Below the pieces are notes generated by a model. The model was not told where the DNA came from and ran no database searches. It saw only the letters and a list, made by a program, of their open reading frames with translations. Position numbers and translations under genes: made by a program. Positions 13,101 through 26,500 of a stretch of 64,000 nucleotides of DNA are shown piece by piece (the stretch's first letter is position 1; the number at the start of each line of letters is the position of its first letter). This DNA comes from Climacteris rufus (taxonomy: Eukaryota > Chordata > Aves > Passeriformes > Climacteridae). The stretch covers positions 1,389,498 through 1,453,497 of the forward strand of contig VZRZ01006842.1 in the NCBI GenBank assembly GCA_013398175.1, written 5' to 3'.

Positions 13101-13648
13101 TTAAAAAGAACATTTTTAAATGAACTTTAATTGAGGCATCCGATGGCTAGATTAACAGGTTTGAACATTATTATATGAGTATTATGTATGCCAAACTGAA
13201 AAAAATAATTTTATTGAAAATGTATTGTCCCTTCCAGCTGATTATTGATCTGAATTGCAGAAAAGAGACTATAAAATGTATTTATTTATAGCAAATCTGG
13301 GGGAACAGGAGCAGTAGCTGACTAAGACACTCTCTGTATGTGACAAAAAAATAATCACCCCCATCCTATTTTGGTTTCTTTATGCATTAATTCCTGCTGT
13401 AGCTTTAGTTTGAACATGTTTCTCTTTTAAGGTGCTTGCACATGGGAATATAATATTAATATTTTGTAGTTACAGTAATACTTGGAAATAGCCTGGTTTA
13501 ACAGTTCTAAGGGTACCTACTGTGACACTAGTTCTTCACTACCCCAACTTCTTCATTCCAGAGCTGAGATGCTAAATTCCTGCTGCTACTAATTGAGAGT
13601 TTGGATTTATGTCGTAAGAAATTTTTATTTTTCTTTTTTCTTGCACAG
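10108..13648 (+). other. PAWR: PAWR last intron (3,541 bp)
   Basis: It runs from donor GTAAGC to a strong acceptor with a T-rich tract and TTGCACAG. The content is AT-rich unique sequence. A 14-bp unit (TGTCTTTAAACATC) is repeated in tandem just over twice at 11292-11323. I see no CR1, LTR or coding exon inside. Confidence 0.9.
11292..11323. repeat. Short tandem repeat, 14-bp unit
   Basis: TGTCTTTAAACATC occurs twice perfectly in tandem, followed by a partial third unit TGTC. It is intronic in PAWR and probably a replication-slippage product. Confidence 0.8.
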
Positions 13649-13735
13649 GACCTAGATGATATAGAAGATGAAAATGAGCAATTGAAGCAAGAAAATAAAA
13701 CCCTCTTAAAAGTTGTTGGACAGCTGACAAGGTAG
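13649..13735 (+). CDS. PAWR: PAWR terminal coding exon with stop
   Basis: This final coding segment has 28 codons plus the TAG stop at 13733-13735. It starts DLDDIEDENEQLK and ends TLLKVVGQLTR. As far as I recall, all 28 residues are identical to the C terminus of human PAWR (residues 313-340), the end of the leucine zipper that contacts WT1, PKC-zeta and ZIP kinase. The acceptor is TTGCACAG after a long pyrimidine tract, in phase 0 with the previous exon. No frameshift or missing residue is visible, so the gene end looks intact. Confidence 0.98.
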   Translation, partial: DLDDIEDENEQLKQENKTLLKVVGQLTR

Positions 13736-14430
13736 AAGATTCAGGCCTCAATGAGGAAAGATTAAAAAAAAACTACTGATTGAACACTAAGGTCAATATA
13801 GTAATACTTCCTGTGTTGCAGTATGTTATAATAACTGTCTTTATATTTATTGTTAGGAAAACAGATGAATGTTTATTTTCATAGTACTTTCTTCTTCGTT
13901 AAATGAAATGGCATAAAATTTGGGGTATATTTTTAGCTTTCTTTCTACGTGAGCAAAATCAAAATTTTTGACTTATTTCAGAATATTGAGTTCAAAAATA
14001 TTTGGATTTTGTATCTTCAGATTACATCTGTGTGAATGACAGTAATTTAAAATTCATAGCACCAAGATCACTTTCCAGTCCATGTAGGTGTATATTTTTG
14101 AAATGAATGGAAGCAATACATATAAGCTTTGTTTACACAGATCCAAAATTTATATTTTGGGAAATGCTTCCTTTTTTGTTTGAACAGCTGTAAAGTGGAT
14201 GCTTTATTACTGATGTATAACATTTTTCAGATTGATAACTTGCTCTAGAACTCTTGTATGTTGAGTTTTTTTACTGTGTCTGAAAGATTGACAATAGTAG
14301 AGAGTAGCATTTTTTTTCCTGTGTTTAGCAGTATTCTGTCCGGAGGGGAAGGTTTTATTAAAAAACAACAAAAATAAAGAAATGCAAACCACCACAAAGC
14401 CAAATAAATCACGTCTGGTATCAGCATTAA
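13736..14430 (+). other. PAWR: Probable PAWR 3' UTR
   Basis: AT-rich sequence follows directly after the PAWR stop. The first AATAAA hexamers downstream are at 14373-14378 and 14403-14408, close together and followed by sequence including GTCTGGTATC. Cleavage near 14395-14430 would give a 3' UTR of roughly 0.65-0.7 kb. Further AATAAA hexamers at 15580 and 15613 would allow a longer form of about 1.9 kb. The end is therefore a guess; 3'-end reads would settle it. Confidence 0.4.
14373..14408 (+). promoter_or_regulatory. Candidate PAWR poly(A) signals (two AATAAA)
   Basis: AATAAA occurs at 14373-14378 and again at 14403-14408, the first canonical hexamers after the PAWR stop codon on this strand. 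Such hexamers are frequent in AT-rich DNA, so this is only a candidate. Confidence 0.35.
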
Positions 14431-15137
14431 TAAGTTCTTAGAAGCATATTAAAGTTGTGCACTGCAGTTTATTTTATAGTTTTTGCTTTAGCAATGAAAT
14501 GCAAGTTTGCAATCAGACACTTAGTTTGCTGTGTTGAGAATTCAAACAAGGCCTGGAGCTTTCATTTTAGCAAAGACACTTTTGCAATACTCTGCTACTT
14601 AAAGCTGTCATCTTAAAATTTGTAGTGATCATAACCCCTAAGAGTTTTTTGATTTTTTTTTTTAAGCTGAGTGAAATTTTTTGTACATAACAAAATAGAG
14701 GGGCATACTAGTGATTCATGCCTTTTTGAAACATCAAATGGTATAAAAAGCCCCTTTTTATCCTTGGTTTTAAACTAACAAGGTGTTTAAAAAGTGCCTG
14801 CTTAGATGTTACAAGCCAGTTATGACTGTGTACTGATTATTCTATAACATGATAGCTGACAAAATTTTCCTTAGACTTTAACCACAGACCTCAATTAACA
14901 ACACTCTTCTTAAAATTCCTGTTAGACTGAAAATTTTTTGTACTTTATTTCATCTTAGTACAGCACATTCTTCATTCTTGATCAGATTAAATGTATGTGT
15001 CCTTTGAGGAAGGACATTACAAATTAAAACATTTCAAAGAGTTCAGGCTTTTTCTTGACAATTTTGAAGTTTGGTGTCAGAAAGTTGCATACATATAGTT
15101 CTTGTTACCTTAAACTTAAAGGCAACTTTAATATAAC

Positions 15138-15178
15138 AATATAACAATATTGTTATATTAGTATATATATATATATAT
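15138..15178. repeat. Perfect 22-bp palindrome followed by (TA)n
   Basis: The palindrome occupies 15138-15159, centred on AACAATATTGTT and extended symmetrically by TATA and AA/TT at each side. Three bases later an uninterrupted TA run begins and continues to about 15178. It can form a hairpin or cruciform. No known binding site is claimed. Confidence 0.85.
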
Positions 15179-16613
15179 GAAATATGTATAACAATTACCT
15201 TTTCGGATTTGCCAGCTGTTTTCATAATGTGTATTTAATGACTGTGTTTCTTAAATTCAGCTATTACTGTTCCACTATGGATTGTTTTGGATATAGGGTA
15301 GGGTATTTTGCATTTATGCATTCTGATGAGGAAGAACTTTTTAAAGCTTTAAAGTGTTTTTCAAGACACTTATGTCCAGGATGCCTCAATGTTTTCCTTC
15401 ACAGTGGATGAGATCCCATGGAGCACCGTTTAAAACCTTTACTCAGGGGGTTAAATGGTATAGGGGGTTTGTATAAGCCCTTTGAACTACAGTATACACC
15501 AATGAGTATTGCTTGTGTTATTATTCAAGCAGTAAGAAGTCCCTTAATTTATAAGTTTCATGGATTAAAAATTTAAAGTAATAAAAAAGTCAGTTGAGAT
15601 GTATGCCTTTTGAATAAATATGAAACTTTCTGTGGAAGAACATCTGATTTCCTTCTCTGTGTACTAGGTAGGAAATACACATACCAATGTACTGTATGGG
15701 ATGTCAAACATACTGAAGCATCATTAAGGACTTACTTCAGAACACGCAGATATCAATATGAAGTTGCAAATAAGATGTTTCATAAACTGTGTTTTGCATA
15801 CATTTTAAACCAAAGAAAAATAGCAACAAAGAACATAAACAAGAGTTACTTGTCTTCATATTACCTCTTCTTGGTTTGCATGTGTATTAGCATGAAAATT
15901 AGCAGTGGTAATGCCAAAATTAGAGTTACGGTTTTTTTTTTTACTTGTACATGAAACTGACAGAAGTATTTGTCAGAACTGTTTCTGATACCCTACCTTG
16001 GAGAGGTACTGACAAGGGAAGTTTGTAGGTATTTGAAACCAGTAATGCTTAGGCAGGACTTGTGAACAAAGGAATGGTTGTGAACTCGCACATCTAGTGT
16101 CTCAGAACTTATTGTTGTTGTCTATTATTATACACACATAAAATTCTTAATTGTTTTAAAAGTTCCCACAAATTGTTTCTTGAAGCATAACACGTCTGCT
16201 GACAGTTTGGAAGATTTAGAGGGCTTTTTGGGAAAAAGTATGTCAATAATTCATAATCACATTATCAGGCTCTTGGAAGAAGTTTAGTATATGTTAGAAA
16301 AAAATATGAATTATGGAGAATGTTAGTAATTTTCAATTCATTACTTGCCATTATCTTATTTCAGAAGGGTTCCTTTATAGTCAAGGTCAAACATAGAATA
16401 TGTTTTTATGCTAGGTGATTTAAAGGTGTATGTTAGCTACCTTACTAGCACTTCACTAACCCATGGCCAGTCTGACATTGTTCTCAGTTGTGTGATTTAA
16501 AAGGAGTGACTGATGGAAGTGGTAACCCACCTCTCTTGGGAAGGTTATGTGATTCCTGAATGACTGTGGGTATTAACATACCCAGACTAAATTGATTTAC
16601 TAGGACTCTTTTT

Positions 16614-16616
16614 GCA

Positions 16617-16649
<33 letters not shown>

Positions 16650-16656
16650 GCGTGTG
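16614..16656. repeat. (TG)n microsatellite, alternating Pu-Py tract
   Basis: A pure TG run from about 16617 to 16639 continues as TATATGTGTGTGCGTGTG. Every step from 16614 to 16656 alternates purine and pyrimidine, giving a 43-nt tract able in principle to adopt Z-DNA. It is also a likely length-polymorphic locus. Confidence 0.95.
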
Positions 16657-19600
16657 ATGGGTGTAAGTCACTTGGAGATGTCTGAACTTTCATGTCTTAA
16701 AATTCTTACCAAACAGCTCAGGTCTACCGTCTGTTTTCTGGGTGGCTAGGGTCATCTAGGAAATCTAAACAGAAGAGTACTCCCATTCACTAAAGCAAAT
16801 AAGAGAAATTTCTTTTTGTGATACTGTAGTAATGAACATCACATAATTCCAGTTTTGATAATGCAAAATGGTACTTCTGTTATGGCCATATGCTGTTGCA
16901 TAGAAGAACATAAAACTACATGCAGAACTGAAGGTGAAAATAGTACAAAAATATTTTTGTCAGTGGTAATATGCAGTAATGCTTGAGGCATTTATTCCCT
17001 AAAAAAAAAGAATTTCAAACCTATGTAATTGTGATTTCTATAATGAAATTTAAAATGGTTGTTTTTTCATTTTTTAAATAATGGCCATGTTTAAGTTTGG
17101 TGTTTATTAATGTGTTTATTAGCTGAAAGAGTCTGTATTTATAAATGAGTGTTTTTTCTGTCGTTTGAAGGAAATTTTTTCATGGTTAATTGCCAGGTGT
17201 GTATTGACACAACTGGAGATTAATTATTCTGTGCTAGATTGGCTCTGACTTTGAGCAGTAGAGTGAGAGAAGAGGGTAACAAGAAATAAATCAGTGACTC
17301 CAAAAGTGGGAAGTACAACTAATGATTTTTTTTTTTAATTTAGCTGTAGAGAATTAGCTATGGAACGATTTCTCATTGAAATAAGCACTACAAAGAAACC
17401 ACTGGTTTTAATATGTTGAGAACAGCTGATTAACCTACATCAAAGATCTTTTCAACATGTCTCATATCATTACAGCTTGGAAACTTGCTACCATAAGAGA
17501 CACCAAAAGGAATACTGGAGATCAAATTACTTTTTAATGTTTTGCTCAGAGAGCAGAGTTACACCGACTCCAGATGTTTTATGGGTTTCTGTCTCTATGG
17601 CTATTTTCAGCTTGAACTGAAACAAATCAATATTATTAACCAAAAGTAAAGAAAATTAATTATTGGGAAACAAATACATTAGTAATAAGTAAGGATACCA
17701 TTAACATGTGTCAGTATTTCTTGGGCTGCAGACCTGTTATGGAGATGCCAGTTGAGTCGTTTCATTTGCATCAGTATTAATGATCATAGATATCTGACAT
17801 TTTTAGTGAAACCCAACTATTTTAGTTGGCAAAATTACTATTTCAAGCCGTGAAAAACTTAGTTTTTAAGTTAACTGTAGCTGCTGAGTCTAAGGAGGTA
17901 AGGATTATACTTTAAAGTTTTGTTAAAAATGAAACAAAGTAATTCTGGATCTTGTAATTTAATTTGATCTAGAAATTCACTACAGATCTGTTCCATGACA
18001 GTCGCTCTGGCACGAATACTTGCGAAAGATATTGACACCAGGAATTCTAGAATTATTCTGTTATGAAGCATTTGCTTAGAAGTACTTAAATATATCCAGG
18101 ACAAAAAGGACATTGGTGTGTATTTTAGTATAATTGATGATTTTCCAAGTATATTGACTTACTGTAGCAAATCTCTGTCAACTATTTCTCCTTGTACTGT
18201 AGCAGATGTTCGTTACCGTTTTAATTTTATGCTTTTGCTTATGTTTCTGGATTTCTAATGTAACTGTTCTTTTTCAGGGCTAGGTGTGAGTTTTCTGCTC
18301 TGGAAAATTTGTGGTGGTTGAGTTTTCCTCTGAAAACAGTCTCATAATAATAGTGCAGAGTAATTAAAAAAAATCCATTTTATGTATTTAAAAAATTACA
18401 CATCATTAAGCTATAAATAACTGAATATCCATTCTAGTTTTGAATGATTAATTGTGGTGATACTTGTGATATCAGATTAAAAGTGATGTTGAGATTCTTT
18501 TATTGCAGGTAAAAGATGTGTTTAATAATAAAGATTGTGTGCCTTTGTTCAAATAAAAGAAAATTCTTTTTAATCCAGGCTGAGTACTTAACTGTTTTTA
18601 AAGGAGGATTAATACTGTCTCTCTAAAATTCTAACTGGATTTGTCACCTGTACTGGGAAGCTCCCAACCTGAACTGCTAAAAATTAGTTGTGCATTCACA
18701 TTGGAATTTTCGAGTGTGTATGTGTATGCAGACACTCAAGAGAGAAATCTGCATATTTACACTATACTAATTTTTTGCTTCACGTATGTAGTGAGTATCC
18801 TTCCATAAATTAGATGGAAATGATCCTCTCTTCTACTTCAAAGTGGAATTATAATCCTTCCCAGGAAAAGGAAGGATGTTACAGTGCTATTTCTACAGAA
18901 AGTGAATCGATTTAACTTGATTCAACCTCTGAAAGTTCTCTATAAATACATGTTCTGTTCTCCCGCACAAGCAGAATCAGTAAAGACAATCTTCTTTTCG
19001 TTCATAGCTACAGACTGCACGTAAAGAGAGCAGTAAACACCAGGGAGATAATAACTATATCACAGTTTGTCATAAAGTTTATAATGTTGTTTTAAAACAA
19101 CTTGAAACATAAATACCACAAGCAACCATGCATTCAACACCATGGTCACTTTATGGATAAGACATCATCCATTAAGAGCATTAGCACTGAATAAATGTAA
19201 AATGTTAGGTGAATTTGGTCAAGGATGGTTTCCTTTATGTAATCATGGTGGCTTTTAGGTTTTGTTTTAAAATACAAATGTATGTTTTTCCTCAGGTTTT
19301 GCCTGTGGCATTTTAGGTTCCTCAGTCTTTCTGGGAAATTTTAGCTCCAAGTACATGAGTGCCCATTTTGTGTTCCTTTGTTAGTCACTGGATTTGCTAT
19401 ACAATAGCTACCTGGTCTTAGCACTTGGTATGTTTTCCTGTGGATGTTCTAACTTTCCTCTCATAACTCTTCCTTTCATTTTTTTTGGTAGTTTTTGTAT
19501 ATTCTTCTTTGCCTTGTTCTTCTAGAAACTTCAAGTGGTATCTGTGAAGTGTAACAATGTCCATAAATCTATTTGCTGCATTTTCTCCTTTCTTAAACAG

Positions 19601-20497
19601 AACTCAAATATTTGTATGAGAAATTTTTCTCATGCAGTAAAGAATTACACTCAGGAATGTACTGCTGCTGAAAGTGGGTTTGGGACACCAAGAGCTTACC
19701 AAGATTTTGAGAAGGATGGAATATTGATAAGGATATTGAGACAATCTAATGCTCTAGTTGTACCATAAGAAGTTCTGTTCATCTGCAACTGTTAGAAGTG
19801 AAACCTTGTGGGAATATCACGTGTAAGAGTAATGGTGTATGGAAAGTAATGGAGTATGGATGTATTAAAAGCATTTGGCAGGAGCCAGCAACAGGATATA
19901 CATTCTGTGTATCTAATAGTCCCAGAATAGCACAATTCTCTATGGAGGTCTAGTGGATTTCCACCTACAGGTTTGCAGCTGAGAGCTTCCAGTGTAGCAG
20001 CTGACAGCCCTTCATGTATGGAAATGGATGCATATGTTTCACTTGGCATTTCTTGAGGAGAAAGGTCTAATTCACAGTCACTCGCCATAGTCTCTCCTGT
20101 TGGTATCTAAAGAGGGATTTCTGTTTAAACGAAACTGACTTTCAATTTCTGGATTCACTGAAGGCATTTGAAGTAACTAAGCATTTGACATGTTTTAATA
20201 ATTGATTAGGAAATGGGTGACATTTTATACCACATAAAAAGAGAATGTTGTATTTTCTTACGCAATGTCCAGTCCACTAGGCCTTTACTTGAAGTGAAAG
20301 TTGCTGCCTCCAGAAAAGACTCTTTTCGTTAAATTGGGCTCACTTTATAGCCTGATGAAAGTTCTCACCTCAGTAAACCCAAAACCACAGGCCTTCTTTT
20401 AACAGCACTAGAAGTGAAAATGTCTTTGGAAGAATTCTAGGAGCAGATTTGAGGGTAATATCTTAAGACTATAAGTACTTGTTTTCTTTTAGACTTT

Positions 20498-20598
20498 GAG
20501 CAACCTGTTCTAGAGGAAGGCATTGTTTTGCATGGCAAGAGAGGGTGGAACTAGGTCATCCTCAAGGTCGCTTTTAACCCAAGCCTTTCTCATTCTTC
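20498..20598 (+). mobile_element. CR1 LINE fragment, extreme 3' end
   Basis: It contains GAGCAACCTGTTCTAGAGGA, then GTGGAACTAGGTCATCCTC, AAGGTCGCTTTTAACCCAA and a degraded CATTCTTCAT tail, a recognisable but diverged CR1 3' terminus in + orientation, about 100 bp. Confidence 0.85.
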
Positions 20599-23500
20599 AT
20601 TGAAGAAAATCTGTCTAAAAAGACAACACCCAGCAGTGTTTCTCATTGACTACCTTGGTGGTAATGGGCTTAGGAAACTGTCACTTCACACTGAAGTCCT
20701 GCAATAATGTAGTATAGCAAAGAATAGCAGCAGAGTTCTAGAAATGTCTTAACTTGGTTTTTCTACTGGTTTGGGCAAACTGTGTAAAACATGGTTAGCA
20801 ATCGGTGGTGGAATTGTAGTGGATGTTGTTACTGAAGGAGTTAGAAAAGTCTTACTTTTTAATCTGTATTTTAGTCTTGGTTCAAGAAATCTTCCTGTAA
20901 TTATAATTATTGAGAGGTTAAACAGTGAACTTTGGCAGTAGTTGTGTAGGTTTTAGAAAGAAACTTTGAGGTAAGAAGGGCCATCTTGCTATCTTTAATT
21001 GGTGCCTTTTAGGTATTTGTTTTATGGTAAAGCTCTTTGTTGTCTACAGATAACAAAAGATAAAAAGCCTTATCTGTACTGCAGAGATGATCCAAGTCTA
21101 CATTGATTTTTAAACAATATACTGTAAATGTTAAAAAATATTAAATAACATAGGAATCAAACTTTGTTTTCAGAGCTGGAGTGCCTTTAATAAGGGAGGT
21201 AATTAAAATGTATGCACATTTGGTGCTAATGCGCTGCCTTATTTTCTGGTAAACAGAAATGCTGTTGAAAATGAACAGATTTTATAATTGATTGTCGAAT
21301 TGTTGACCTCTTGAGCTCTGAAATAGCAAAAGCAGGAACTTAAAAGGTGGCGGCAGCAAAAGTGAGAACTTAATCTCCTCTTAGTCTTTTAGGGCGGGAA
21401 CTCAAGCAATTTTTATGGGTTTTCGTTGATGAAAGGACCTGAAGATATTTAGGTATTACAAGCTCAATCAACAAGCTATTGTGTAATCTGCAACAAAGTA
21501 GCATTAACTACTGTCCTTTCTTTGTATCAGAGTATTATCTAAGAAACCTAAGCATAATTTACAAGAAACATGGTGTTTTTCTGTTCACAAGGTTATATTA
21601 GAAATCTGGAGTTGAGAATTGGCATCTTGATATATTCTTCAATTGTATTTCTCTCTGGAATGAGATTTTGTAGACTGGTAATCTGTGGAATGAAATCTTG
21701 GGTTTTTTTTCTCTCAGAAATGTTAATCTCTGCTTTTGCCTGAAGGCTCAGTATAACAATGATGCATTTTAGAGAGTTTGAAGTTTTGATTGCAACAGTG
21801 TATGTGTGTTTACAGCCAGCTACCAAATACATTTAATGGGTGGGGACAATAAAACCACTGAAGCTTTGCAAGTTGAGACTCTCTAGAAATAACTCTCATA
21901 TTTCTCTGTGAAGCAATTATAGAGAAAATGCTAATTCTTCCCAGCTGAATCGCTCTTTCTTAGCATTTAATTGCTTCTGCTCACTATGGTTTGTAATCAA
22001 ATATCACTTAAACCCTCCTGTAATTCTGTTGCTTTGGTGTTGTATGAGAAGTGACATTTTAAAAAGACTGGTCACTTTCAATTTTCACTCTCCAGATTCT
22101 AGGCTTTATAAAGATGCTTTAAAGCAGGCAGAAAACAAGGAGAAAATGTGTGGGCTGAGATTATGCGGGATTGAATATTAGGGAGAGGAGATCTGTGTGT
22201 AAGGATGAAGAAAATCTAGGTTTTCTCCAGCATTTTTTTCACATAGTTTTCAACAAGGAAAGGATGACAAACTGGATGTTTTATAAAGATGTAAAAGTGG
22301 TTCCAGTTATCACTGCAGTAGAGTTAAGTGGTTCATGAGAAAAACATAGTCTCCAGCTTTTCATTTGCTCCCCTTTGCACGAACACTTAAAAAGGAGAAG
22401 AAAATTACTTTGTACACTCTAAGAGTTGCACATAACTTTCTAAACCCAATGCTTTCGTCATATCTTTCCTAGACTATGCTAGGCTAGATGAGTGGGCAGA
22501 AATGTTGGACATTGCTTTTCAAATATTGCATAATTTGTGTTATTCTATGGTAATATTGATTAGTATGCTTGATATTTTGGGGAAAGACTAGCTCTAGGCA
22601 TTTAGATCTCTAGCAGAAACATAACATAACTGGTTCTCAGGATAAGGTGGGAGCCACTTGCGAAAGTGCCAGGACAGTATGGAGAACTTCTGATTTGCCT
22701 GTATCTAAGAGCCCTTCTGCTGTATTCTACAGATTTAAATACAGCAAAGTTGTCTTCAACAACTGCTGAGAGATTTATAAAAAAGAAAAGGTCCCCAAAA
22801 CAAAATACTCCCTGCTTTTGCAGTGTGCCAGATAGGTGTATGCAAGTGTTGCAGAACAAAATAATTTAAAAAGTATTTTGAAAAGCACATTGAATATAAT
22901 GTTACCAAGTGAAGTAATTTAGTACATTTTAATGTAATCCACTGTGCCTGTGTAAAATAGTGGTGCTTGTATGAATTTTTTAAAAAAAGCTTAGAATAAT
23001 TATAAATATATGTATCATAGATGTACGTTCACAAGGTTAGACTGATATCTTATGTAATTGAAAAACTGTGTGTCCAGGTGCTTTCTTTACATCCATTTGA
23101 ATAGTTGTACTTGTTTGAAAAATTGACTATTTTGTTACAAGAATTGTTAATGAAAATTAACAGTTTGTTGCTGGTGTAATGACCCATAATTAAAAAAAAA
23201 ATTATATTTTAATCCAAAAGCTGATGACTTGATGTTCCTGCAAGAACTGCAGTGATCATTAACTGTATAATAAGTTACACCTAGGACTACTTAAAAATTA
23301 GATTAAAGGTTATTTACATCTTCCTAGTTTCTTTACTGTTCAGTAACATTCCTTACTCACTTTCTTAACTTTTTCTGTTTCACTGGGATTTCATATGTCT
23401 AGATTTTGGTTCATCTGCATGGCATCAGAGAAAAGATACTCTTCTGGGTGCAGAGGATCTCAAGAAAGGTGCTTCTTATTTTGATTTAAATGTCTGGTGC

Positions 23501-26500
23501 AGCTTTGTAAGCATTCTCATCATTCAGATCCCTTTTAAGCAGCTGTCAGCAGTCTCCATGGGGAAACTGTCTATGTAGGAATCACATCCTTTTTATTTGG
23601 CACCCTATCCACTGAGTTTGCATGGTGTTTTGAATGCTGTTAATATGTAGCTGAGGCAGTTGAGAGCAGAAAGCATTGCACTGGCTTCCTTCTGTGGGAG
23701 AGTATTCCAGTATTTGCAAGCTGTTCCTGCCAGTAGCTGTAACTTACTCCACTGGTGGAAGAAAGCAGATTTTTCTTTGGGGTTTGTAATAAGGAGTGAG
23801 AATGTTCAGGGGTTCAAAGGCAGCAGTGACCCAGGTTTTCATGGGGCTGCCTCTGTGACACATAGCAATACCACCCTTCTGATTTTTGTTAAGAGGTCCA
23901 CCTGCAGAGTTGTAAATTGACCTTGGATGAGAGGTCAAATTATTCAAAGTAGAAACTAAGTCCTGTATCCAAAAGTGTGTTACTGAGCTGGTTGAATAAA
24001 GTTCATGTCTTTGGTCTGTCTATTCTGTAGGTAAGCAACGATGCAGACTTCTCAAGGTGTTTTGCTTTGGTGCTTTTGTCTGATCTATAGGTAAATAAAA
24101 ACTCAAAGCTTTTCAAGTCTGTCACTTCATGATCTTTTTTCTTCAACACAATTGAGTTTATTTTTATCACACTTTGAACAAAGACGAGTAGATCTCATTT
24201 GGCTCCTTGAGGATTCTACAGTAGACAAGTTCAATTGTCCTTTCTCTTGGTTTCATTTTCTTTAGGTATCTTTTGCCTTACTTATACCTCTTGAGATTTC
24301 AGTGCTTAAGCTGAAGTGTAGTTTGGTTTACATTGTAAATCTAAGGAAGGTTATACCAGCAAATTATTATTTATCTCTGTAATTGAAGTGTTCTGTGTAT
24401 TTTGCTCATATTTTAATACCATGGAGGCAAAACCACTTAACTGAAGGGTTCAGGAAATGCCCGTATCGATACTGCCAAATACTTATTATTTGAAGCTATT
24501 AAAAATCTTTTCTGGCCCTGTGCTGCAGTCAGAGCTGTGTGATTATGGAAAGTAAAGAACTGAAGTACCTGTGTGGGGAACAAGAGTTTTAGGTAAGCAC
24601 ATTCTGTTTGGTTTTTTCCTCTCTCAGGCCATGCACTAGATATACTGTTCTGTCCACTAAGCTGGTGCAGCTAGACAGCTGAACCAACATATTTCAGGGT
24701 AGTATCATTAACTGAGTGCTGATATGAAAACCTACTGGACAGGATGAATCAGCTTCCATTTATTTGCAAATTGGCAAAATGTCATGTTCTTCCTCTGCTC
24801 TTCCTCTATGAAACTTTTACCCATCTTTCCCACTGCTCTTTTGCAAATAACAGTATGTCCTGATATTCAGAAACAAGAAAGTTTTAAAGCAAGTCACAGA
24901 CTGATTTGTCAGTGGCCTAGTTCAGCATGGAGGCAGTGAGACACAGGATGCCATTCACTAGGCGTTGGCACCGAGAATTTTCCTCCTTGTAATCTGGCAA
25001 AATGCCATATCTCCTCACGAAAGAGATTGAAGCAAAACATTTTTCCTCGTCATTATGCAAGAATTAAAATAATAAAGTGTTTTAAAATCTTGGCAAGCAT
25101 CACTTTGGATTTTAATGGACTTTAATAATCTCTTAAGTAAAATAATAATTAAATCACTTTTAATTAAATAATTTCTTACTAACTCTAGGATCCCAGGCTT
25201 GGGATGGAAAGCTGCAAAGCCAAGGAAGGCAAGCCTCTGCTTTGAATTTGGTGTCATATGGGGAAACAGCTGTCTTTGTTAGACAGTCTTTTCTCGTTCC
25301 TCTTAACTGCACCTTCTATGAAGCTTGACTTCATTGCAGGTCTGCTACAGTATTTTTTGTTTGTGTGTCACAGCGAGAATTTCAGGTGTGTCAGAGACAG
25401 GAACGCGAGCAAAGGTCAGGCTGGATGGCAGGTAGGGATCCTGGCTGGTAAGTATGCCTGCAGGGAGGATATTTGTATGAGATGATGTTATTTGGCTTGG
25501 GAGGGGAAATGACGATGTTCTTTGGTTGATGTGTTGACATGACAATAGTCATCACAGTGGCTAGGCTCTATTGAATGTGTTGAAAATGGTATTTAAAAAT
25601 AAGTCCTCATTCATACTGGTTGCATTTTTCCTTTTATTTCTTTAGGGCAATAGAGAGCAATAGCTTTGGGGTGCAGAGAATTTAGAAAGGGACAGAAGAG
25701 AGGTCCCAGTGTAAAAGAACAGGACATTGCTAAAAGGCTATAAAGCAAAATGGTTGCAGTGAGTCAAATGCAAGAGGAGGGTGGCTGGAGTCCTCTTGCC
25801 AGCAGACAGCCTGTCCCAGCACTCAGCAAAATAGTAGCAGTCAACCAGAAAGGCATCCAGTCAACTTGGAAAGGCATCCAGACTGTGGGCTGTGAAAGGT
25901 GAGAGCTGGGACATTCTTCCTTTTCAGGCAGATAAGTTTTAAAAGCTGCTGCTTTTGTCAGTTTTCAGCTGATAAAAAAATCTATATGCTGTTATTAAGC
26001 CTGTAAGATCTTTGAGAAACATCACAAAAAAGGCTTATAACTTACTATGTATTTTTAGATATATTTTGGAAGTGTATGTGGCAGTTGTAGTTTTTACAAT
26101 TGTCTCAACGATACACAATAAAAAGAGAAATAAAAAAGTATCCATAGGCCATGGAGATGGCTCAGCAGAAGCAGTAGCAAATTCTGCAGAAGAGCTTTGT
26201 GTGTGTGGGTGTGCTGTGTGCTCTACTGGGCCTGTCCTTGATTTGCTGTGTGGGTGAGTCCCTGATACTGGCTGACAGTGAGGTTGATTCAGTGAAGCTG
26301 CAAAAAATCTGGGAGTTTGCAAGCTCTGCAAGAACCAGGAAGAATTTAAAAGTTTATGAAGTGATACGAGAGTGGCTGTGATGGGACTTTCTTCACTGAG
26401 GAAAGGAGTAATTCAACAATCAGTAATAAGGACAGTGCACTGTGAACTTTACTGACCAGTGTTAATAGCAGTAATAACCTGTTCTTTGAGTCATAGCAAA

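Larger units (their letters stand above)
14431..20497. other. Intergenic or extended PAWR 3' flank
   Basis: AT-rich sequence without a reading frame I can support. It contains the 22-bp palindrome and TA run at 15138-15178, later AATAAA hexamers near 15580 and 15613, and a 43-nt alternating purine-pyrimidine (TG) tract at 16614-16656. Reading frames such as 15610-15954 show no recognisable family and look like chance. Confidence 0.6.
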
